This document shows, piece after piece, positions 25,201 to 37,200 of a stretch of DNA of 64,000 nt (within the stretch, counting starts at the first letter, position 1; the number at the start of each line of letters is the position of its first letter). The DNA is taken from positions 186,001 to 250,000 of the forward strand of contig BGZK01000892.1 of the NCBI GenBank assembly GCA_005406025.1. The letters are read 5' to 3'. The position numbers were made by a program, and so were the translations under genes. The notes beneath the pieces were generated by a model, which saw nothing but the letters and a program-made list of their open reading frames with translations, had not been told where the DNA came from and did not search any database. This stretch comes from Eumeta japonica. Taxonomy: Eukaryota > Arthropoda > Insecta > Lepidoptera > Psychidae.

Positions 25201-28200
25201 TATTTTTTTGCGCATGAATTAATAAAGCTTTGTAACATATGACATGTTTATTATTTACGTGTATTCAAATCTTTTAATTATTACTAACCAGTTTTTAAAA
25301 TTAAAAGGTGGCAATGGAGGCGGCGATCGTGACAAATACCCGCCTGGCGCAGACCGCTACCCGGATGACGACCGGTACCCAATAGACGACGACCGGTATT
25401 TAAATCGGTATCCAGACGACAGATATCCCGTGGCACAAGACCCTGATAGATATCCTGAGAGATATCCTGATAGATATCCTGGCGATCGTTATCCTGACGA
25501 TAGGTATCCTCCCGGTGATAGATACCCTTCAAGTGATAGATATCCTTCGGATAGACCTGATGACAGGTATCCTCCTGAAAGATATCCGGGGACAGATATC
25601 CATCGGGTGACCGATATCCTCCTGGCGTAGGTCCAGATGTTTATCCATTAGATAGATTTCCCGTTGGTCCTGGCCCAGGTTCTTATCCACCAGGTGATAG
25701 ATTACCTTCAGCAGGTGGAAAATATCCTATCATAACGGGAGGCCGTTATCCATCAGACAGCGGACGTTATCCCCCCTACGAATATCCGGTATCCAATGAC
25801 ATCGGAAGATATCCGATAAGGGATCGATATCCTGTAAACCGTTACCCAATAGACGTATATCCTGAAAGATTTCCAGATAGAGATCGGTATCCAATAGACA
25901 GATATCCGATAAGAGATGATGGCAGATATCCCGCTAAACCTGGATGGTATCCAAATAGATATCCAGATAGATTCGACTCCAACAGATATCCCAACACCAA
26001 TGACTGGGGAAGATATCCCAATAACAGATACCCAGTCGGAGTTAACCGAGACCCTGGACCTCTCGGCGGTGATCGTTACCCATATCTTTATGACAAGTAT
26101 CCTCCTATTGGCTCTTCATACCCTGGTAAGCACTTTATAATGACTGTGGTGATTAATATAATTGTTTACTTCGCCTTCGTAAAAATTTAAATGAAACAAA
26201 ATTAACAGCAGACTACGGCCGAGGTGGATATTTTGGAGCTGATTACCCCAGAAATCGTTATCCAGACAGAGTGCGCCCCGGTGAGAGGTAAGGAAAGTTG
26301 TTAAAGTTACTACATGTACAGAGTAGAAAGCAAAAATAAAATCCATACATTGCGAAATAAAATAAATAAAATTAAAAGATATCTATTATTGAGCATGTAC
26401 ACACATGTACCTAAACTTAACATAATGATTTTCTATTCTAGAGTGAATGTACGTTTAATAATTTCAAATGAATAAAAGCTGTTTTTTGTTTCATATTTCA
26501 CAATACATTTTTAAAATGATTTCGTTTTGAGTGAATCACTAAACTTGTAATATTTCTAGATATCCGATAGAGCCACGGCCAAATTTTAGCTATCGACCAC
26601 CAGCGACTCGTCCTGGAGGTTACCGAGGCAGTTACCCCCCTATAGGACCTGGATTAGAAAGACCCATTGGAGGTATAATTCAATCCAAATAACTGTATTT
26701 GGTTTATTGAAAATGTTACACAACGATAAAATAAAAATATTTTTTAAAGGTGGTTACGGAGGCTATGAACCTGATGGTCCAATAGGTCCAGTCGGAGGGC
26801 CAATTGGAGGTCCGATCGGTGGTCCGATTGGAGGGCCGATCGGGGGTCCAATCGGGGGTCCGATCGGAGGTCCAATCGGGGGTCCAATCGGAGGTCCGAT
26901 AGGTGGTCCGATAGGCGGCCCAGTAGGTGGTCCAATAGGACATCGACCTTGGCAAGGCTCACGATGTGAAGAAGATAGCTTCAGGCAGGTCGGACGGCAG
27001 CGCATGCAGCGTCGTTTCGTCAGGCGGTTCACGACCGCGTCCTCTTTGGCCCACTGCCAACGGGAATGCATAGAAGCCAGAGACTTCATCTGTCGGTCTT
27101 TCAACTACAGGTGGTTCAGTTTACTTTATTGTTTGTTTTTATTTTTATCTAGTGCTAAATCTGTGGAGTTCACTGACTTACGAATGAGAGTAGACTGCAA
27201 CGGTGTTCGATTCAGTTGATAAACTAGCACAAGTCTTTTTTCGTTCATTTAAATTGTGCCAATAGTTGTATATGAAAATAAATTTACATGTATGTTTAAA
27301 TATTTTGGATAAAGGGAGAGCGTCTATGGTGGTGAATTGCGGGATAATTGAGAGTTGAGTGATCGCGATACTCGCGAATTGGATGCGGCTAATCCTGCGC
27401 ACTTCGACAACACTGCTAATGAATATGATTTCTATGAACGTGCTTTAGGTCGTATAGCTGATGATTGCCTTGACGGTGAGCATAAATAAAACTTTTTTTA
27501 GGATATGGCACCAATGGAGAATGCAAGGGATATTCAAACGAATAACAAATAAATCAATAACAGATAAATAAACAAATAAAATGAATAATAAATGAATAAA
27601 TAACAAATATTTTTTCCAGAATCCTTTAGATGTAGAAACTTAAAAATTTGTACTGTGTATATGCAGTAATTCTACAGGGAACAGTAAAAAATAATGATTT
27701 TTAACACTTCTTTTGGAAGGTCCATTTTAAGAGTACAAGAAAAATTTCTTTTCGTAATTATCAACCTGATATTTCATATAAATTATTTTTCTAAAGAGAT
27801 GTATAAATTTGGAATGCCCCCTTATTTTAAAAACCTTATACACAAAGGCATGGGCGCCGGTACAAATATTTTCAGGTGGGTACCTATCAAAAATACATAT
27901 TTAATTAATTAATTTTTACGGTATACTTTCATCCTAATTAGGCAAAATTAGAGGAGTGCAAGTGCATCCCCTTGCACCCCCCTTTAGGCGCCCATGCATA
28001 AAGGTATAACATAGTACTTTATAGTATAGCCTAGTGTGAATCACCTTAACTCGCACTTGATCGATTTTTGTTTACATCACTGAAAGAACTCGACTTTGTT
28101 TCCTAATCGAAATCAAACGTCCGCCTGCTCCTCCCGCAGTGTCGCAAGTGTGTGTAACGAAGACGGTATGGAGTTTACCTTGCGACTGCCCGAAGGCTTC

Positions 28201-31200
28201 TACGGGCGTATGTACACCTACGGATTCTACGACCGCTGCTTCTTCCGCGGCAATGGCGGCGTCATAAACGTGCTACGCATCAGCGGGGCCCACGGCTACC
28301 CCGAATGCGGAACCCAGAGGGTATGTAGGGAGGTTTTATTGGAAGCTCATTCGTTTCATATTTCTGTATCTTTTTCTTATGCGGACACGTCAGGACACTT
28401 TTAATTTCGTTGATTTTATAACTATATTTTAAAAATATGGAAATAAGTTGTATTCCGTTTTTTATTTTGATATTTGATCGATGAGATAATACACTCTCAT
28501 AGAAATATGAACGTATAACGGTTTTCGCTATTTAGTTTCGTCCAGTGAGTGGGAGTTCCGGTGGCCCATTCCCCCTCCAACGGATATACTATTCATTCCT
28601 AAAAATCTTTATAACCTACTCCTCCGTTCCATCAGATAATCTACATCCTCCTAAAAGGCCGGCAACACACTAAGTCTCTTTTGTCGTTGCGAGTGTCCAT
28701 GGGCAGCGGTGATCACCTGATTGCTGGCTCGTTTGCCCTTTGGAAAGTTATAAAAAAATACGTGGATTACAGTCAGGAATATGATATTTCTGTTCACTTA
28801 AAATGGAACTAATGGAAATGAGGTTTTTATTAACATATGTAAACGTATTAATAAAAAACTATAATACAGTAATAAATGATATTAATATATTTAAACGTCT
28901 TCGTACAAGTCATCAAATATTTTTCGACCGAAAGTTTTGAAATATTCTAAAAAATGATGTGTAAAAAATGTTAATAGATTTATAATAACTTACTGTACAC
29001 ATATTATTTTTAAACACATTACTTATTAATTTTATAGTCACAGTGATCTAGTAACTGTCACATTATTTTGTTTCAGTACGGAGATACTATGACGAATATT
29101 GTCGTGGTGCAGTTCAGTGACAATGTTCAAACGTCGCGCGACAAAAGGTTCAATCTCACATGTTTGTTCCGCGGACCTGCCGAAGCTGTGGTCACATCCA
29201 ACTACATCGGAGCCGGGTGAGCCCACACACTTGGCTAACGTACGATACACGTGCATTAAAGGAAATCGGCATCAATACGGTCCCCACTTAATTATTTGTA
29301 TTCTAGAAAAGTTTGTCGCCCATTTCTTTTATTTTGTCCGTAATCAATATTAACATTTGTTTTCTACAAAATAACAAAATCTTAACATAGTTATTGACAG
29401 TCCGTATTGAATTAACATGGGATGTGCAAAAAAAAATGTAAACGAGAACATGTTGACGCTTCACTGCGGCCAGATAACGGTAGAATATTAGGGCTAACGG
29501 ATTCGCTATCGCTAATGTGTTATTTGTGTTTTATATTTAGTTACTGATAACGGGCCCGGTGTGTTAGGCCACGGTCGGTTTGTTTATGAACAATAATATT
29601 ATTCGAGGTTTATTTTAAGCATTGTTTGTAGTTAGTAAGTGTGCTGTTACTGACTAACAGCTACTAACGTTGGACTCTGAATTGGCTCTGTTTCGATCTA
29701 CGATGAGTAAAATCGTGAATAGGTATTTTTCATTCCGACAGAAGTGGAAAAGAAGAAATTTTCAGAGTTACTTCAGAGTCAACATAACATCTTCTAAGAA
29801 AAACCTATTCGAAATTTAACCGTAGATTTGTTTGGGATTTGGTGGACAGGTCAGGGAGTCCCATACCCATCGAGTATCTGCCAGAAGAAAGCTCTCTGAA
29901 CTCGAAAGTCCGGCTCATGATATTGTATCAGGGCAGACCGACTACCACCATTGCGGTGGGAGATCCGCTGACCTTCCGTCTAGAGGCACAAGATGGTTAC
30001 AACTACGCAACGGATATATTCGCGACGAATGTTATAGCGAGAGACCCGTACTCCGGTCGGTCTGTGCAGCTTATCGACAGAGTGGGGTTAGTTAAAGACG
30101 TTTTCGAGTAATTGATAAAGATTAAATATTTTAGTTTAAAGTGCATTAAATTCGATAAGACATCGATTTAAATATGATGTGACTACTAAATTTTACAGTT
30201 TCTAACCTTCTTATGAATACAGTTATAAATAATACAGATTACGATTTTATCCAATTTATTATAAGTTTCTTGCTCTTCTGCAATACTATGCCTAAACACT
30301 CAATATTTGGACATTTTGTGATCTGATGTCAACATATGATTACTGTCATGTTACTGTACAATAACATTGCTTTCAATAGTATGGTCTAGACCTATTGAGT
30401 TAGAGTTACTGTCATATTTTTTACATTTCGCCAGTAAAAGCTCTATCATTTGTAAAATCTGAAAAACAGTTATATTTTGACGAACTGTAAAAACAAAATA
30501 TCATGCATGTTTAAAATTGTCAATTATAAAAGAGGGGTAACTACAAAACCATGATCTCAAACTTGAGTAGTTTTTTTTTTAATAAACGTTTAACACTAAG
30601 TAAAACTCTATATTTAGCCCATACAATGTGATTGTTAACAAAAAATATATGAACTTTCTTTTCGCGTTGTTAATGACGTTAGTAATTGAGATTGTTTGAT
30701 GCGATTGATACTGCATACAGAGAATAAATCATGCTTTCTCTCCAGGTGCCCCGTAGACCCAGACGTGTTCCCTGAACTGGACAAAGGTCGTAACGGTGAC
30801 GTTCTGGAGGCGCGGTTCAATGCGTTCAAGATACCCGAATCCAATTTCTTGGTGTTCGAAGCCACTGTGCGCACATGTCGCGATGTCTGCCAACCGGTAA
30901 GTTTGTATGTCTATTTTGATAATTCCTCTACTAGCAAGTAGTTTAGTTTTTTTTCCTTATGGGCTTTATCAAAAATTAGAGTTTAATTCGACGCAAAAAA
31001 CGTTTTAATAGGTCACGTTAACTAGTTTTTAATTCATGTGTATGCAATTTTATTTCTATGTTCGATTTTTTTTTCAAATTATTTAGTTGTTATTCAATAA
31101 AAACGAGACGCTTTATTTTATGGAGACGATCTCTCTTTATAATTTGCGTTAAAGCCCGTATCTTTCAAGTTGACCAAACATGACACTGAAATATTCCATT

Positions 31201-34200
31201 ATGTGTGTTTTGATTTAATTACTTATTAAAATAATAATGTTATTTGTTACATGTTCCATTTGCGTCACGTAACTGCTTGTTCAATAAAAATAAGAAGATA
31301 ATAATGTGTAACATGATATTTATTCTGATGGGTACATTTGCTTTATCATGGGTAAATGATACATACGTTACTAATGGATTTAAGAAGTTTATTTTGCATC
31401 TCAAGATGAATGTTTAATAACAATTGCCTATGTCTTAACTTACTCGTGGAAATACGTGAAATATTCTATAAAATGTATTTGTACGTGTAATGTAAATGGA
31501 ATTAGTGGCCTTGTAAGGGAGATATAATTTGTTGTTTTTGCGCGCATCTGACTTTTATCTAAATCGTAAACATAGTATCTTAACTATTGTTTTTTTTAGA
31601 ATCTGCAATAATTGTATTTAGGAATAGTAACTAGAAAAATAAACAGTATAATTATTGATGTAGTTGATGACAATGAAAATATTACTCGAAAAATTTCTTT
31701 ATCTTCTAGCAATTTTCCTCTCATTAAGGAAACGACAGTTAAGTAGGCATGTGACTGTTGTCTTAACAATACTTTTTGTGACTGATGGGTGGTCAGCATT
31801 TTTAAACTGTTGACGCAATGTCGCGATATCTAATCGAATTGAAATATTTTTTTCTTAGGCCTATTGTCCTAGCAACACTGGAAGGTCGTATGGTCGCCGT
31901 AGACGCGACCTCAACACAACCTTAGCCGCTGAAGGCAACGATACAACAACCGCCGACATCAAGGACGACAGAAATGCAACGGACAACAAAGAAGAACCAT
32001 ATAACAATGTATATAAGGTGTCGTATGAAGAGGCCGACGTCGATAAGTATCTCAAGAACGAAGTAGAGACCCCTAGTCATGTGAGAAAAATGATTGAGGT
32101 AAGACAATTTTTTCAAACCGTTAGTTATGTCGTCTTGAAAATTGATTGCTTTACTTATTAATACGTATATGATGATCAATTTTCGAGGACAACTTAAAAG
32201 AATTGTTTTATATACAGATTTTCAGTAAATATCATTTTTTATGAGTCTCATTCTCAGCAAATATCTAAAGACGCAAATTAATAAATTTGAGTTGGTTTTG
32301 GATAAATAGTTTTTGAACTCGTAGCTCTTGACCTTATATAACATAATTCGTACAATGATAAAATCCCACAAGAATTATGGTATTTAGGGTAAACCGAATT
32401 TAGCAGAAAAAAAGATTAATTTTGTCATCTGTATTGGTGAATATTTAATGTTTATAAAGAATTCAATAACATGTTAGTAGCAGTTGAAAGGAAATAATAT
32501 TTATATCGTACACAAAATTCATTGGGTCGCCCCATTTCAAGCACGTAATCAAAAATAATCTCATGAAGATATGAATGTGTCATTCAACTCCAAACAAGGT
32601 TCATTGAAACATTACGAGCGGTTACAGTTCAAATACTCGGATATGTATGAAATAACTAAGGTCTTTGTGGGCGCTCCACACGTAACGGTATATGGTAGCG
32701 ATTTCAAACTGCACAATGAAATCAAAAGCTCCTAGTGTCTACACACGCCATCGATATTTCCGTCGAATTCATCAATCATTCAATTCCACAGAGAAGAATA
32801 CTATAGTAATCAGTTCTCAGCAAACCCTAGTTCGCGATTGAAGATAGTGACGTACTTGTGGTTTAAGACAAGGTATCTATACTGTATCTCCGCTGGCATT
32901 TGAATCGATGGCTTTGTATTTTTCGACCAGCCTGTTGCAGGTGGCATATTTTTGTTTCGATCATGGTAATTCATTAATTTTGTCTTCCAAAGGCAAGTTT
33001 CTGTAGCATTCTATAAACTTTTCCAATTATTCATGATGTCCACCTCTTTCCTCTTCCGACAAACTGCAAAAAGTGCAATACTTGTAAGCGAGCTCCTTGA
33101 CGAACTGAGGTCACCACCCACAGGCGACGACAATATTGTGCAATGGCAATCGACAACGATTTGTCTAATAGAAGTTGCAGCTGCCGCCGATGAACGATAA
33201 TCTGCAACGATTTGTCATACACACAAACTATAAGTCTACGCAAATCAGTTTGCACATATAAATAGTTGCGATGTATCGTTACGTGTGCACCTGGCTTAAG
33301 TCACTTAGTACAGGTATAGCTATTATTTTAATTTTCAGACGCATAATTTATATATTTCAAAGACTACAAAACCAAATATGCGTCACTTAAACGGGTTTCA
33401 AATAATATCACTCTAAATTAAATTGTAATGATGAACATTATATTGCGTCAGATTTTAATCACCTCACTGCCGAGGTATGCCCTATCACAAATATGCCATT
33501 TTGGATTGGCGATTTAAAGCGTTTGGACCATAAGCCTTCTGCATTGACCTAGTGCAGTTTGGGAGCGACTTTTGAGCACAATCACCAATATAATAATCCA
33601 AGTCCGCAAATGACGGCAATGGCTCTGCGAGGCATATAGTGAGTGGTTCTACTTTAATCTAAATCAAACCTATGCGAACTTGGTACTTATTGGTACGAAA
33701 GCAACGCTATTAATCACTAAGTCATCATAGTTCGTTCGCTCGTGTCATATTGATAATGAATATTTGGATAATGAACATTATTTTACTGCGACATAGCCGG
33801 AACTACGAATGTTCAACTTTTATACCCTCTCAACTTACGATACTTTCATCAGTTGAAAGAGCGAAAATGCATTTCAACTTTATCAAAGTTATCTATCCGA
33901 GGAAATATTTTCATTAGTTCAATATAAAACACTAATGCATTGATTATAATCAAAATTTCAGGTGTTTGACAATCGAAATGAGTTATTAGAAGAAAGCGGC
34001 GTAGTGGATTCTGCGCCGGTGGTGGCGGCGGTCGGGGTCTGCGTCTCCCCCTACCACTACCGCGCGTTGTTGGTCGCGCTGTGTGTGCTTCTGTCTCTTC
34101 TATTGGCTATGCTGACTGTGGCACTATATGTTTATAGGTAAGAGTATCATCGCTTAAACAATTTAAAGCGGTTCCGAAACTACTTATTTCCTATTCAGTA

Positions 34201-37200
34201 GTAAAATATACTAAAAGGTGACTATACAAGTACCAGTCGGAGATGCACGGTCACTATTCCTTATTACAATTTCTCAGCTTGCCGAGGTTCATCTCATAGA
34301 GATAGGATCTAAAAGAATTGATACAACGAGCGCTACACAATGACAAGCCATGCGTAAAGTGATAAGTTGTGTGTTTGGGTTACGATGGTTGTCTGTGTCT
34401 TGAGACAATCACAAGAATTGAACGAATAAATGCCACAAAATGTGTTTGTTGATTTCAGTATAGTAATTAATTCTTAAAAAAAATGTATAAACTTTTACTT
34501 AAAATGTAATTATTTGTCATTCGATATGGCAATTGATACCTCTAAAGCCGCACGTCCGGTCGATAACAGCGCCCGGACAGGCGAACTCACAGCGGACTTG
34601 ATAAACACTTACTGCTTGCCGACTGCCGACGCCCGCCGCGTGCGAACCTCTGATGGGCCGGTTTGAGTGCGCGCATCGTTATTAAGCGTTAGGGTTTGTA
34701 CTTCGTACCTTTATACGTTTACATTTTGAGCTATTTTTCTCAGAAAAGGCAACTTCAATTATTACGATTTCTTTGACAAAATTGTTCTAAAAAAGCAGGA
34801 GATTATGAATATTTACGAAAAGATGCATGATCGATTATATTCTGTATATAAAAATGCACATATTATTATATGTGCATGTAAAATGTATAAACTGATCATG
34901 CCGAGATTCACTTATATTAAATATTTGCGAATTATTTTTGATTTGGTTTTTTGTCGCAACGCAATTTTATATATTTATTTAAAGCTAATTTGTAGATATT
35001 GATGTATGCCAGTTTTAAAAAATGAATTAAGCAAAGAACGAAAAGGGGTTTAGATTGTTTTATTAGTAATCGTCAACAAAGATAATCTAGATAAGTCCTC
35101 CCAATATGAAATTGGAAAAACCTTACAAGCCACGCCACATAAACTAGTTTGTTAGTATTTCGTACTCTAGATTAAGTTTTTACACTGAAAAATAAGTTTG
35201 GCAACTTTTCATGCGTTATTCAATAATATTAAAATCACGAAATAAAATTGGTATATGAAATAGACCGAAGTAGTTTCAAATTTTCATACAATGTATTGTT
35301 GTATATGAACTTAGATCCTTGTATTTTTCAGAAAAAACAGCATAAAGCTATTAAAATGGTATTAAAATAATATTTCAGAACCATAAAAAAAAATTCGCGA
35401 TTTCTTATTATTGCTTGCACAGGTGAATTCATAATACACTGAAAATTTGTTGAATGCCTCAAACGACGGTTTCGAAATATTTTATTTTGCATAGTCATAA
35501 TATGTCTTTGTAAGTAATCACATACTTCGTTAAAAAAAATGCTGTGGCAGAAGAACAAACAAACACCATAATCTAGGTAACAAGTTGAAAATGGTGAAAA
35601 ATAGAGATATTGGTCGTAAAAACAAATGCGATAATAATGTCTAAGCTAAACTTTTAAATGGAACAAAAAAAATTAATGGTAATTTTGTTTTAGTTAAAAA
35701 ATTATTATAAACAAAGTATGGAAATTTTTTAAACTTTTGTGACGTAGTTTTGTTAAACATGTATATAAAAAGAGTTGCACGAAGCGAAAAAAATTACTTC
35801 AATTATTTAATCAGTTTTTTTAATGTAAAAACGAAGACGAAAGTTGGAAAAAATTATGTTGATTAACTATTGTCGAACTTGTTATATAAAATTGACTTTA
35901 AGTCAAATTTCCAACGGGAATAAATTTTTTGAAGTATCTTAAATGTATGATTATTTATTAAAATTTGGAAATTACTATTTAATATCTAAAAAAAATATTT
36001 AGTGTGACGTACTCGATTTTGACGCCGCGCGCGTAACCTAAAATTCCCACGCGGAGGCCCATTTCCAATGTCGAATTCAGAATCGTAAATAATGAAGGTA
36101 GATTTACGAAAGTTAAAGGTTTTATATAGAAAAACTTTTCGAAATTTTTTTTTATATCCATTTCTTAAATATTAATAGTTTACGAGATATCGGCGAAAAA
36201 TATAATACCCTTTTTTTTCATCTTTAATTCTTTATAACTTTTGCAATTTTTTATATACTAATAAACGCTTTTGATGCATTTTTATAGACATTATTCAGGA
36301 GCGAATGAGCTATCGCACGCATTTTTAGGACTAGTATTTCTATTTTTCATCATTTGCAAGTTGTTACCTAGACTACTAAAGTAATTAGTTTTTAGTACAG
36401 ACTATTAAAAAAAGTATATTATTAGTACATTAATTTATTATTTACCTGACAGACGATACTGGCGAGTGCTTCGTAAGAACATCCAGGTGTCGAGCAACCC
36501 GCCGGCTCTGCGTCCAGTGACGCCGGGCCCCAGATCCACAAGGCCTTCTCTTTTTTCAGCCTCCCATCTACATAAACCGTTTTCGCTGAGGTATACCGAA
36601 TATCTGATAGTCACGTACTTACTACCATTTCTATAAGAATAGATACAAATCCTAAAACAGCTATGTATTCTTCTAAATATATAATTGTGCCATAAGTAGG
36701 CAACCGCTTGAAAATCTTGATATACTACTTGAAATAAATATTTCATAACTATAGAATTTATTTGATGCTGTAATGATGGTAGACTGTTCTTCTAGTAAAT
36801 TCTACAGCGGTTAATAACAATGATTCCAAATTTTGCAAATAATAATTTTTGAAATATTATTTCTTGCGGGCAACTTTTGATCAATTGCACGTTTTATAAG
36901 CTAAGCGTTGAGGTAGTACTCTACTATCGCTTTACAAAAATCAAGTGATTTTATAAACTAAAAGTTTCCCTATTTATTTTTTATTGCACTTATATAATAA
37001 TATTTACACATGAATATCAAGGAAAAACACTAGTTTCATGACTAATGACATTTTAAAAAGACATTTTGCTTTTTAAATTAATGAAAAAGGTGTTTAATAA
37101 AATTGGACGTTTGTGTGTCTGTATGTATCCATACTCGCGTGGTCACGATAATTCCTGAAAAACTTAACTGATCGAGTCCATTTTTTTTCCAAACGTTTTA

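Noticed and set aside
25284..25532. Minus-strand 82-codon ORF over the RYP exon
   Set aside because: Shadow of the plus-strand periodic exon; no domain.
26716..27104. Long minus-strand ORFs over the GGPI repeat (up to 113 codons)
   Set aside because: They arise because the 12-bp unit is nearly its own reverse complement and has no stop in any frame. The plus strand has splice sites, phase and a PAN module.
27349..27351. Selenocysteine reading of TGA
   Set aside because: No SECIS-like structure was identified, and to my knowledge Lepidoptera have lost selenoproteins. Base error or alternative splicing is simpler.
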